From the NCBI GenBank assembly GCA_964541755.1, contig CAZIRF010000003.1:1-64000 (forward strand): DNA of 64,000 bases, in the 5' to 3' direction. Below the pieces are notes generated by a model. The model searched no databases, was not told the origin of the DNA, and saw only the letters and a list, made by a program, of their open reading frames with translations. Position numbers and translations under genes: made by a program. Of this stretch, positions 35,101 to 42,360 are shown piece after piece (the first letter of the stretch is position 1; every line of letters begins with the position of its first letter). Source of the stretch: CAZIRF01 sp964541755. GTDB taxonomy: Bacteria > Spirochaetota > Spirochaetia > Treponematales > Breznakiellaceae.

Positions 35101-36044
35101 CAGCCCCCGATGACGTTGACGAGGCCCTTTTCGAGGAAGGGGGTAACGGCGTCGGCCATGGCGCGGGCGCTCTGGTCGTACTCGCCCAGGGAGTTGGGGA
35201 GGCCCGCATTGGGGTGTGCGCTCACCAGAAAGGCTGTGGTCGAGGCGAGGGCTTCGAGGTGGGGCAGGAGTTTGTCCGCCCCCAGGGCGCAGTTGAGGCC
35301 GAAGCTCCAGGGTTCTGCATGGGCGAGGGAGGTATGGAAGGCCTCGACCGTCTGACCCGAGAGGGTGCGGCCGGCAGCGTCGGTAATGGTGCCGGATATC
35401 ATGAGGGGGATACGCGTGCCTGTGGGTAAAAGGCCGGCATCGATGGCCTGCGAAGTGGCTTCCCCGATGGCGAAGACGGCGGCCTTGGCGTTGAGGGTGT
35501 CGAAGATGGTCTCGATCATGAGGAGGTCGGCGCCGCCCTCGATAAGGCCCAGGGCGTTGTCCGTGTAGGCGGCGACGAGTTCGTCCCAGAGGGTGCCGCG
35601 GGCGGCCCCGTCATTCACATCGGGGGAGAGGGATGCAGTCTTGCCGGTTGGGCCCAAGACCCCGACGACGAAGCGGGGGCGCTCCGCTGTGGCGAACTCA
35701 TCGCAGGCCGCTCGTGCAAGGCGGGCCGCTTCGCGCGAGATCTCGCGCGCGAGGGGGGCAAGGTCGTAATCGGCCAGCGAGAGGGCATTGGCGTTGAAGG
35801 AGCAGGTTTCAATGAGGTCGGCCCCGGCTTCGAGGTAGAGGCGGTGGATGGCGCTTATGACATCGGGGCGGGTAAGGCAGAGGAGGTCGTTGCAACCGCG
35901 CAGCTTCTTTTTGTGCGCGGCAAAGCGTTCCCCGCGAAAGTCCTCTTCTTCCAGCTTGTAGCCCTGGATCATGGTGCCCATGGCCCCGTCGAGGATGAGG
36001 ATGCGTTCGCGCGAGAGGGCATTGAGCCGGTCGAGGGTGGTCAT
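32199..36044 (-). CDS. metH: Cobalamin-dependent methionine synthase
   Basis: A 1281-aa modular enzyme that methylates homocysteine from methyl-THF via cobalamin. Domains in order: homocysteine-binding (1 to ~340; Zn ligands in GLNCALGAD and GGCCGSTPAH), pterin-binding (~355-620; DVGERTNVAGSRKF, FMIDSSRWEVLEAGLK), cobalamin cap and binding domains (~690-890; GDVHDIGKNIV with the Co-ligating His near 785), and the SAM-dependent reactivation domain (~930-1281; YRGIRPAFGYPACPDH). A Gly/Thr/Ala-rich linker at about 665-685 is longer than usual. TAGAAT lies 6 nt before the ATG with no Shine-Dalgarno, so the mRNA is probably leaderless. Two exact copies of the 13-bp CTATCAGCCTTGA repeat lie in this gene. 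Confidence 0.97.
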   Translation of the reverse strand: MTTLDRLNALSRERILILDGAMGTMIQGYKLEEEDFRGERFAAHKKKLRGCNDLLCLTRPDVISAIHRLYLEAGADLIETCSFNANALSLADYDLAPLAREISREAARLARAACDEFATAERPRFVVGVLGPTGKTASLSPDVNDGAARGTLWDELVAAYTDNALGLIEGGADLLMIETIFDTLNAKAAVFAIGEATSQAIDAGLLPTGTRIPLMISGTITDAAGRTLSGQTVEAFHTSLAHAEPWSFGLNCALGADKLLPHLEALASTTAFLVSAHPNAGLPNSLGEYDQSARAMADAVTPFLEKGLVNVIGGCCGSTPAHIAAIAERAAKYPPRKAAHDTPVTSPRTTRLSGLEVLEVSREKGFVDVGERTNVAGSRKFLRLIKEEKWEEATLIARDMADSGAAIIDVCMDDALLDAKDAMVHFLNLAQSDPEIARLPFMIDSSRWEVLEAGLKVIQGKGIVNSISLKEGEERFLERVRLARRYGAAIVVMLFDEKGQADSYARKIEVAGRSWQLLMAAGFPGEDVVFDPNVLSIATGIAEHDRYALDFIEACRWIVDHCPGAHISGGLSNLSFSFRGNEEVREAMHAVFLSHAIPAGLSMTIVNPATLLSVAELDQDLAALCEDVIMAKGPQAVEALLAKAVELKEAAIAAKEAAAAGGTSTATGTGSGGRTPTERDAWRSLPLADRIAHALVKGIDDYIEEDVLALRTSLPRALDLIEGPLMAGMNEVGKRFGEGRMFLPQVIRSARVMKKAVAVLEPYILEEKQESDTNAATIVMATVKGDVHDIGKNIVGVVLSCNGFRVVDLGVMVPCEEIIEAVKREKADILGLSGLITPSLDEMVTVAKAMEAEGMKIPLMVGGATTSETHTALRIDPAYSGPVVHGKDASQMPALVRALLSPTDRPRFLDELDTRYAAAIERHEKITATHQPISLEKARANAFKSDWQKLDIPRPRQPGISDLAPSSLEELFPWIDWSWFFYGWDMGYGFEKILEDREKGPAARKLYDDARALLDRFAKDGLIKPRARIGIYPAASEGDDILVRPLGLGPKGLAATVGLVAADTEAPAAANEAIRLPFLRNQQEKKAGGANACLADFIAPSSSGREDWIGFFACTVGRGFEEWLATNAAKDDEYEILLAKSLADRLAEAIAEWAHAMLRREIWGYAPDEKLSPQETLIFAADGRAPYRGIRPAFGYPACPDHEDKRLAFALLDAEESLGLSLTDSAMMLPAASVCGMYFAHPAAWYFGTGSVDSEQVADWARRKAISLDDAKKRLSSIAQE
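32239..32251 (-). repeat. CTATCAGCCTTGA dispersed 13-mer, copy 2
   Basis: Exact copy in metH coding I-S-L-D near the C-terminus. Confidence 0.7.
33238..33250 (-). repeat. CTATCAGCCTTGA dispersed 13-mer, copy 3
   Basis: Exact copy in metH coding I-S-L-E, just ahead of the reactivation domain. Confidence 0.7.
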
Positions 36045-36070
36045 GGAAGCATTCTAGCGAAAAACGGGCC

Positions 36071-36099
36071 TTGAAGGAAGATTGCAGCGGCGCTACTAT
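36071..36099 (+). promoter_or_regulatory. Promoter of the acyl-ACP thioesterase gene
   Basis: TTGAAG (36071-36076), 17 nt, TACTAT (36094-36099), then 7 nt to the ATG at 36107. It is divergent from metH and also predicted leaderless. Confidence 0.6.
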
Positions 36100-36106
36100 G
36101 GCCTCC

Positions 36107-36835
36107 ATGAACGAAATACACGAAGAAACATTCACGGTACGCACCTGGGATGTCGACGGCTGTGACGGCCTCTCCATGGCCGCCGCCTTCAACTACTGCC
36201 AGGAGATCGCGGGTATCCACGCCAACGAGCTGGGCGTGGGCATGGACTCCATGCGCGAGAAGGGCGCCGCCTGGATTCTCTCCCGCATGAGCCTCGAACT
36301 CTCGCGTCGCCCCGGCTGGGGAAAGACCCTGCGCTGCCGCACCTGGCCCCGCGGGGCAGAGCGCCTCTTTGTGTACCGTGATTACGAAATCGAAGATGAT
36401 GCGGGTATCTTTGCCCGCGGTCGCAGCGCATGGCTCGTACTCGACATTGCCAAAAAGCGCCCGCTGCGCCCCGAAAGCTGGATAGAATCCCTCCCCCTCA
36501 ATGCCGATCGCGCCGCCCTCGACGGCGGGGCCAGTGCCGTCGGGGAACTCGTTGACTCCGCACCCTGCGGCGAACGCCGTGCCGCCTACTCTGACATCGA
36601 CTACAACAAACACGTCAACAATGCCCGCTACATCCAGTGGGTTCAGGACTGCCTTTCCTTCGATGAGCTCTCCTCCTGGCCCGCCATGAGATGCGACATC
36701 AACTACTTGAGCGAGGTCAAGGAAGGCGAGCTGATAGCCCTCCACCGCGCCCCCTCATCCGGCGGCTGGGCCGTCGAAGGCCGTAAGGGCGAAGCCCCCG
36801 CCTTTCGCGCCTGTATTCGACCGCTGAGCGTTTAA
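36107..36835 (+). CDS. Acyl-ACP thioesterase (FatA/FatB-like)
   Basis: Releases fatty acids from acyl carrier protein; 242 aa, a double hotdog fold. The first hotdog opens with ETFTVRTWDVDGCDGLSM and CQEIAGIHANELGVG. The second carries the characteristic YSDIDYNKHVNNARYIQWV with the Asn-His catalytic pair. In-frame starts also exist at 36071 (TTG) and 36098 (ATG); 36107 is preferred because the -10 box TACTAT overlaps 36098. Confidence 0.9.
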   Translation: MNEIHEETFTVRTWDVDGCDGLSMAAAFNYCQEIAGIHANELGVGMDSMREKGAAWILSRMSLELSRRPGWGKTLRCRTWPRGAERLFVYRDYEIEDDAGIFARGRSAWLVLDIAKKRPLRPESWIESLPLNADRAALDGGASAVGELVDSAPCGERRAAYSDIDYNKHVNNARYIQWVQDCLSFDELSSWPAMRCDINYLSEVKEGELIALHRAPSSGGWAVEGRKGEAPAFRACIRPLSV

Positions 36836-36843
36836 GGGTGTTT

Positions 36844-36872
36844 TTGACGGTATCGCCCTTGGGTGGTATAAT
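36844..36872 (+). promoter_or_regulatory. Promoter of the toxin-antitoxin module
   Basis: TTGACG (36844-36849), 17 nt, perfect TATAAT (36867-36872), then 6 nt to ATG 36879. It is the best consensus promoter in the window and implies a leaderless mRNA. Confidence 0.82.
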
Positions 36873-36878
36873 GGTGGT

Positions 36879-37106
36879 ATGAGAGTAAAGACCTCGGTTA
36901 GTTTATCACAGGAAATTCTCGAGGATGTGGGGCTTTGCGTGGCAGATGGCGAGCGATCCGAGTTTGTCGAACAGGCCCTGCGCTACTATATTGATCACTT
37001 GAAACGCTCCCGCCGGGATGCTGCAGACTTGGAAAAGATAAACAGTAGTGCCCAAGAGCTCAATGAAGAGGCTCTGGACAGCCTCGCATTCCAGGGACTC
37101 CCGTGA
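36879..37106 (+). CDS. Antitoxin, ribbon-helix-helix (MazE-like)
   Basis: A 75-aa protein. The N-terminal TSVSLSQEILEDV strand-helix and SEFVEQALRYYIDH helix form a ribbon-helix-helix DNA-binding domain (CopG/ParD class). The acidic C-terminus would wrap the toxin. It overlaps the MazF-type gene by 4 nt (GTGA), a standard toxin-antitoxin layout. As in other modules it probably represses its own promoter, whose -10 box is only 6 nt from the start. Confidence 0.85.
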   Translation: MRVKTSVSLSQEILEDVGLCVADGERSEFVEQALRYYIDHLKRSRRDAADLEKINSSAQELNEEALDSLAFQGLP

Positions 37107-37432
37107 AACGTGGAGATCTCTATCGGGTAAAGAGGGGAAATCCTCTTGACCCACGGGATTCCCGGGTTTTTGTAGTGGTCAGCCGGCAGATGCTCATCGA
37201 TTCAGCTTTTTCCACAGTGTGCTGTGTACCGGTATATTCCCGTTGGGATGAGCTCTCTACACAGGTGCCGCTCGGTGTTGAGTCTGGTCTCAAACACGAC
37301 AGCTCGATACATTGTGATGAGGTCTTGAGCTTGCCCAAAACGATGTTGACCGATTACATTGGCGCTCTGGATCCCGTGCAAATGAACGAGGTCGATCAGG
37401 CGCTCAAGATTGCCCTGTCCCTCGAAGACTAA
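37103..37432 (+). CDS. MazF/PemK-type mRNA interferase toxin
   Basis: A 109-aa toxin with the CcdB/MazF barrel features MKRGDLYRVKRG at the N-terminus, SRVFVVVSRQ, CVPVYSR and the C-terminal CDEVLSLPKTMLTDYIGALD. The family cleaves single-stranded mRNA at short specific sites; the recognition site here is unknown. GTG start overlapping the antitoxin stop. Confidence 0.93.
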   Translation: MKRGDLYRVKRGNPLDPRDSRVFVVVSRQMLIDSAFSTVCCVPVYSRWDELSTQVPLGVESGLKHDSSIHCDEVLSLPKTMLTDYIGALDPVQMNEVDQALKIALSLED

Positions 37433-37467
37433 CAAGCTCCAAGTATTCATTTTTCAAAGGAAGCATC

Positions 37468-38253
37468 ATGGACATATCACTCGAAGTCGTACCCCGTTCA
37501 CGGGAAGCCCTTGACGAAGCCCTCGACCTCGCACGGCGCTACCCGGACATCCACACCATCAACATACCCGACCTCTCCCGCTTCCCCCTGCGGGCCTGGG
37601 ACGCATGCCGCAGTCTTGGAATGGCCCAGCGGGAGGCTGCCGAAGCTGCCCCCCAAGCACAGGCCCTTGCGCCCGCCTACTCCTTTATCCCGCACCTGCG
37701 GGCCAATGCCTTTAACCCCAAAGAGCCCCTGCCCTTCGCCGCCCTCTTCCATAAAGCCGGCATTACCGCCGTCCTCGCCCTGGCCGGCGATCCCCCCGCT
37801 GACCCCTCCCAGCCCTGCCACGACTACCCTACCTGCGACTTTATCCGCGACCTCAAGGCCCAGATCCCCGGCGTGGCCGTCTACGCCGCCTTCGACCCCT
37901 ACCGCAACAACATCCGCTACGAACTCGACTACCTCGCACAAAAAGAGGCTGCCGGCGCCGATGGCTTCTTCAGCCAGCCCTTCTTCGACCTGCGCCTTTT
38001 AGAAATCTATGCCGAGTACCTCGAACACCGCAAAGTCTGGTGGGGCGTCGCCCCCGTCGTCTCCGAACGCAGCAAGGCCTACTGGGAGAGCCGCAACCGC
38101 GCCATCTTCCCGCGCTCCTTCCGCGCCGACCTCGAATGGAACGTCTCCTTCGCCCGCGACGTACGCGCCTTCTGTGCCGCCAACGACTTCAACTTCTACC
38201 TCATGCCCATCAAAGTCGACCTCGACGCCTACCTTGGCGGATTGTTCGCATAA
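37468..38253 (+). CDS. Methylenetetrahydrofolate reductase-like protein
   Basis: A 261-aa cytosolic TIM-barrel protein of the MTHFR (MetF) family: SLEVVPRS at strand 1, ITAVLALAGDPPAD (the LRGD-like folate/FAD segment reads LAGDPP), and GADGFFSQPFFD near residue 165. It would reduce methylene-THF to methyl-THF, the substrate of MetH encoded 1.4 kb away. It is shorter and more divergent than canonical MetF (~290 aa), so specificity is uncertain. AAAGGA precedes the ATG. Confidence 0.82.
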   Translation: MDISLEVVPRSREALDEALDLARRYPDIHTINIPDLSRFPLRAWDACRSLGMAQREAAEAAPQAQALAPAYSFIPHLRANAFNPKEPLPFAALFHKAGITAVLALAGDPPADPSQPCHDYPTCDFIRDLKAQIPGVAVYAAFDPYRNNIRYELDYLAQKEAAGADGFFSQPFFDLRLLEIYAEYLEHRKVWWGVAPVVSERSKAYWESRNRAIFPRSFRADLEWNVSFARDVRAFCAANDFNFYLMPIKVDLDAYLGGLFA

Positions 38254-38289
38254 GAGAGGAGGGGCCGCACCCTTACACTCGGCTGTCGG

Positions 38290-38472
38290 TCTCACCGCTT
38301 CGCCTGCAAGACTGCGGAACGGCGAATCGCCGTTCCGCCCCGGCCAAGCCGCCGTATGGCGGCTTGGCCCGACGGCCCCTGCGGCCGGGCCGCGGCTTCG
38401 CCGGGTCCCGGCCTACCCCCGCGAAAATTCAGGGCCTGACGAAGAATGCTTGAACTGCAGGCTTCCGCTTAC
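38290..38472. repeat. GC-rich composite intergenic repeat with terminal CTGCAGG element
   Basis: It contains a 25-bp near-perfect palindrome (38314-38338, GCGGAACGGCGA and its inverse) also present at 55005-55029, then GGCGGCTTGGCCCGACGGCC, CCTACCCCCGCGAAA and finally the element CTGCAGGCTTCCGCTTAC (38455-38472). The stretch 38254-38528 has no gene that I can support. Confidence 0.62.
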
Positions 38473-38528
38473 AGGTTAAGGTTTGCAATTTTCAAGTGCA
38501 ACTTGAAAATTGCAAATATCTGATATAC

Positions 38529-39302
38529 ATGATTCCAAGACTTCTCGCCGGTCCTCTCAAGGAGTCTATTAGAAAATACCCGGTTACAACGGTTCTGGGG
38601 CCCCGCCAAGCGGGTAAAACCACGCTGGTAAAGACGTCTCTTGATGGTTTTGGCTATGTTGATTTGGAACATCCGGAGAAACGCGAATGGGCGCAGCAAG
38701 ATCCCAAAGATTTTTTTTGCGGCTCATCCCGCTCCAGTTATCCTTGATGAAATACAGCGTGTTCCGGATCTGTTGTCCTGGATACAAGTGTATACAGATG
38801 TGAGTGGGTTAAAGGGTCCATATGTTCTTGCAGGAAGCAATCAGTCGGCACTGTCTGCAAGTGTCTCGCAATCCATGAACCGGGTTTTGCCGCTGCGCTT
38901 TTACAGATAGAAACGCCCAAACAGGCTTCACGTGATCCACTTATGGGTAATCTCTTCGAGTACATCCTGGTAGGTGAACTGCTCAAAGGTCAAATGAACC
39001 GGGCTCTCAACGGGTCTTTGAATTTCTACCGTGATAACAGTGGTAATGAAGTTGATTTGATCCGGGAGCGACAGCGTATACCGTATCCCATTGAAGTCAA
39101 AGCCGGAAAAACATAGACTTCAGATTGGACCAAGGGGCTGGATCGATTCGCGCGCCTCGTTCCCGATGCAGCCCCGGGACGAATCATTTATCCGGGAGAT
39201 TCTGCCAGGGCTTTTTGCAGTCATCCCGCACACTGTGCTCGGGATATTCTGGATATACCAAATAACGCAAATCAAGGGCAGATTGGGATATATGGTTTAT
39301 AG
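38529..39302 (+). pseudogene. Remnant of an AAA ATPase with DUF4143 domain
   Basis: Pieces in different frames spell a typical DUF4143-type ATPase. RLLAGPLKESI and Walker A GPRQAGKTT come first. A frameshift at an 8-T run (about 38711-38718) leads to APVILDEIQRVPDLL (Walker B) and VLAGSNQSA. A deletion/frameshift near 38910 removes the middle and leaves NLFEYILVGELLKGQ, DNSGNEVDLI and PIEVKAGKT. An in-frame TAG then interrupts DWTKGLDRFARLVPD. Multiple lesions rule out simple sequencing error for the whole gene. Confidence 0.85.
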
Positions 39303-39383
39303 TAGCAATTGAGTCAATTGCGCTGTCCTGAATGATATATTGCACAGCCGACCATGGTAATAGGGGCCAAAGGAGCTATTGGT

Positions 39384-40445
39384 ATGGAGATAAAACCCAG
39401 AAGAAAACGTGCCGCCAAAGAGGGTCTGCCGCCGGGGACACCGGTTTACACGGGGACACGAGTCCAGGATAAAACGAGCATCAGGATTATTGAGTATGGC
39501 GAGAAGTCCTTTACCGAAAAAACACTGATCAGCATTGACGAAATCACCACGCTAAAGAATGCGGCGAGGGGTACTGTTCGATGGATACAGGTGCAGGGCT
39601 TATCCGATCAAGCGATGCTATCGGCATTGGCACAGCGTTTTTCCATCCATACCCTGGCCCTTGAAGATATCCTCCATGTTGACCAGCTGCCAAAAATCGA
39701 GGTCTTTCCGGAAGAATACTTTTTGGTCACCGGTTTGTGGTCCATCCCGTCACAGGATCTTTTAAGTGCCAAGGCCCGCCAGATTTCATTGATCCTCCAG
39801 GATACTACCTTGATCAGTTTTAGTGAGGAAGCAGAGGAGGTTTTCGCGCGCATAGAGGAACGAATTACTCAAAAAAGGGGCATAATCAGAAAGGAAAAGG
39901 CGGTGTATTGTCTGTACAGCCTTCTGGACTCGATAATGGATTCCTACTTTCTCCTGTGTGACGGGATTGAAGGGGAGCTTGATGGGCTTGAGGACTGTCT
40001 GGAAGAGGATGAGGGGATACAAAAGCGCATACAGCAACTTAGAAAATTCTTGAGCAAACTCCGCCGCTACTTGATGCCGCTGCGGGAAAGCCTGCAGGTA
40101 TTGGCCCGCGAATTGGGAAGCGGCCCGTTACAGGCATACTTTCGCGATTTGATCGACCATGACTTCCAGGTGGTAAGCCTTCTGGAGAGCTACCGCGAGA
40201 GCCTGACAGGCCTTCACGATCTGTATCTGTCCAATTTGAGCAATAAAATGAACCGCATCATGAAGGTGCTAACCCTTATATCTACCATATTCTTGCCCCT
40301 AACCTTTCTGGCCGGTGTCTATGGCATGAATTTTGCAAATATGCCCGAACTGTATATACCTTGGGCCTACCCGATCCTTCTGCTTGTCATGGTCTCAATC
40401 GCAGTCGGTATGCTCTTGTTTTTTCGCCGGAAAAAGTGGCTGTAA
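39384..40445 (+). CDS. corA: CorA-type divalent cation transporter
   Basis: Homopentameric inner-membrane Mg2+/Co2+ channel, 353 aa. A cytosolic funnel domain precedes two C-terminal TM helices; the selectivity motif YGMNF follows TM1 (LISTIFLPLTFLAGV) and a basic RRKKWL tail ends the protein. ATG 39384 has AAGGAG at 9 nt; ATG 39354 lacks one. Confidence 0.95.
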   Translation: MEIKPRRKRAAKEGLPPGTPVYTGTRVQDKTSIRIIEYGEKSFTEKTLISIDEITTLKNAARGTVRWIQVQGLSDQAMLSALAQRFSIHTLALEDILHVDQLPKIEVFPEEYFLVTGLWSIPSQDLLSAKARQISLILQDTTLISFSEEAEEVFARIEERITQKRGIIRKEKAVYCLYSLLDSIMDSYFLLCDGIEGELDGLEDCLEEDEGIQKRIQQLRKFLSKLRRYLMPLRESLQVLARELGSGPLQAYFRDLIDHDFQVVSLLESYRESLTGLHDLYLSNLSNKMNRIMKVLTLISTIFLPLTFLAGVYGMNFANMPELYIPWAYPILLLVMVSIAVGMLLFFRRKKWL

Positions 40446-40502
40446 TCGAATTGTTGCGGAAAGTGTGCTGATTCACCCTTGTCGCGGGTGACAATTGATA
40501 TC

Positions 40503-40614
40503 AAGGGCACCTCTAAAAACTCGGTTATTTTTTAGAGGTGCCTTTGTAAATCCTTACAGGATTTACGTTTTATATTTGTCCACATCGAAAAACTGAAGTT
40601 TTTCGATGTGCCCT
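40503..40614. mobile_element. MITE-like element of three hairpins with terminal inverted repeats
   Basis: The ends are AGGGCAC and GTGCCCT. Inside are three consecutive stems: GGCACCTCTAAAAA with TTTTTTAGAGGTGCC, GTAAATCC with GGATTTAC, and CACATCGAAAAAC with GTTTTTCGATGTG. No coding capacity. It lies between corA and the RiPP operon; the remainder of 40446-40727 contains a CCCGGGATATTCCCGGG stem and no gene. Confidence 0.55.
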
Positions 40615-40727
40615 CAAGCCATTTGATTGACAACGAATCCTGTTGGTATCTCTTGCAGCTCTTCGCGTTTGGTGACGCAAAGGGAGGCCCGGGATATTCC
40701 CGGGTACAGTTCGCTTCAGCTTCCCTC

Positions 40728-41504
40728 TTATTTTGAGTTTACCTTCCAAATAATATCGCGCTGTATCAATAGTTGATGTGTCGCAAAGGCAAGAGCGCTG
40801 CCAAGTGCGAGGCCGGCCAGACTGCCGATAATTACGACGAGGATCATGGAAGCGTCCTTTTCGTAGTGCAGGGCCGCTTGCAAAGACAACGCGAGCTGGG
40901 CAAAGCCGGGCACCTGGAAATTAATCATGAAGAGCGATACCAGCCAGAGAAGGGTGGCTGCCAGTACGGCGCTGGCTGTTGAGCCCGGTTTAATGTGGGC
41001 CGCCAACAAACCGGCAGCGGCACAGGCGAACAACAGGGCGGCCTGCGGCAGGACGCCCCACAGACTGCGCATGACAAGATCGGAAAACTCGAATTGGCGG
41101 CTCTGGATTATCAGCCATGTGCCTTCGTCCGAAAACCAGCTGGCGGTGTAGAGGCTGGCCAGAAAAAGTGGCAGGAAGATGACAAGGCTTTTCAAGAAGC
41201 CAAAGACAAGGCGGTGTGTAATGTATTTCCCGCGAGATCCATATGCTTCCATATAAACATAGATCGTCCCGTGGTAGTAATCCTGTGCCGATCGAATTGC
41301 CTGGGCTTGAATGGTCCAGAAACTGAGCATTGCCGCCAAGAGGCGAACGACAAGCCGCAGGTAGTCGACCGAGGTCATGTAAATTCGCCCGGCCTTGACC
41401 AGGCTTCCCAGGGTGGCGGTAAGAAAAAAAAGGACCAGTGTACACAGGATGGCGCAGATCAAGACATCCAGGGAAAGGAGCTCACGCTTGATGGTCGTTT
41501 TCAT
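40728..41504 (-). CDS. ABC transporter permease of the RiPP locus (YydJ-like)
   Basis: A 258-aa inner-membrane protein with about six hydrophobic helices (first near residues 15-38: DVLICAILCTLVLFFLTATLG) and no soluble domain, the ABC-2 type fold. Its start overlaps the end of the ATPase gene (ATGA), so the two subunits are coupled. With the ATPase it would export or give immunity to the modified peptide; yydIJ in Bacillus is the functional parallel. It is the last gene of the operon. Confidence 0.82.
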   Translation of the reverse strand: MKTTIKRELLSLDVLICAILCTLVLFFLTATLGSLVKAGRIYMTSVDYLRLVVRLLAAMLSFWTIQAQAIRSAQDYYHGTIYVYMEAYGSRGKYITHRLVFGFLKSLVIFLPLFLASLYTASWFSDEGTWLIIQSRQFEFSDLVMRSLWGVLPQAALLFACAAAGLLAAHIKPGSTASAVLAATLLWLVSLFMINFQVPGFAQLALSLQAALHYEKDASMILVVIIGSLAGLALGSALAFATHQLLIQRDIIWKVNSK

Positions 41505-42358
41505 GGGGCGCTCTCCTCTTCCCGCTGCCAGCCGCAGCCGACAAGCTGCTCGTCCTGCAAGAGGCCGAGCAGCTTTTGGTACTCGACCAGGTAGCAGTCT
41601 GTGACCAGAGTGTGCAATGCTGCATCGACACTTGGTGGGTGGCCCAGACAGGCTTCAACTTTTTGAGCTGCGACATTACAGGCGTCGACTGTATTCAATT
41701 TGAAATGGGCCTGGCCGGCTTTTTTGCTATCAGCCTTGACGGCTCGTAATTGGCCATTGGCGAGAATCATTTTTTGGTGCGGGAAACCCTCAAGTGCTTT
41801 TGCCTCGTGGTTGGTAAAAAGCAGGGCCATGTTGTTCGCTCGAATGGCATCAAGCAGGAGGCCGTGAAGCGCTTCAACGCCGCTCTGGTCCACACCGGAA
41901 AAGGGTTCATCGAGTACCAGTACTTCCGGCTTGCAGAGGAGGCTGCGGACAATACCGTATTTTTTGAGCATGCCGGTCGAATAGGTGGAAGCCCTCTTGT
42001 GCTTCCCGGTCAAACCGAGTGTCGAGAGCATGGTTTCGCAGGCTGCCCGATCGTAGTCCTGCCTGCGCATATCCATGAATAAATCAATATTCTGCCGGCC
42101 GGACAGATGGGCGAAAAAGACCGGCTTGTTGATGTAACCGGACAGGCCGCGGCCCAAGGCGGGAGTGCGGATATATCCACTGTCGGCTCTTTCATACCCC
42201 ATGACGAGGGCCAGCAAGGTCGACTTGCCGGAACCGTTGTGCCCCTCGATACAGACTGCCTCTCCGGCTGACAATGCAAGAGAACAGTCTTTCAAAACGC
42301 TCTTGTTTCGATACGACTTGCTTATCTGCTTGAGTTCCAGAATGGGTGATGCAGTCAT
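41501..42358 (-). CDS. ABC transporter ATPase of the RiPP locus (YydI-like)
   Basis: A 285-aa ATPase. Walker A GHNGSGKST (39-47), signature STGM (127-130, variant of LSGGQ) and Walker B VLVLDEPFSGVD (146-157) with catalytic Glu. About 70 extra residues at the C-terminus are not typical and may contact the permease. It begins 2 nt after the radical-SAM gene's stop and overlaps the permease. Its GC content is much higher than that of the adjacent radical-SAM gene, so the export pair may have a different history from the maturation genes. Confidence 0.9.
   Translation of the reverse strand: MTASPILELKQISKSYRNKSVLKDCSLALSAGEAVCIEGHNGSGKSTLLALVMGYERADSGYIRTPALGRGLSGYINKPVFFAHLSGRQNIDLFMDMRRQDYDRAACETMLSTLGLTGKHKRASTYSTGMLKKYGIVRSLLCKPEVLVLDEPFSGVDQSGVEALHGLLLDAIRANNMALLFTNHEAKALEGFPHQKMILANGQLRAVKADSKKAGQAHFKLNTVDACNVAAQKVEACLGHPPSVDAALHTLVTDCYLVEYQKLLGLLQDEQLVGCGWQREEESAP
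41727..41739 (+). repeat. CTATCAGCCTTGA dispersed 13-mer, copy 4
   Basis: Exact copy, read in the minus-strand ATPase gene as part of V-K-A-D-S. Confidence 0.7.
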
Positions 42359-42360
42359 GG

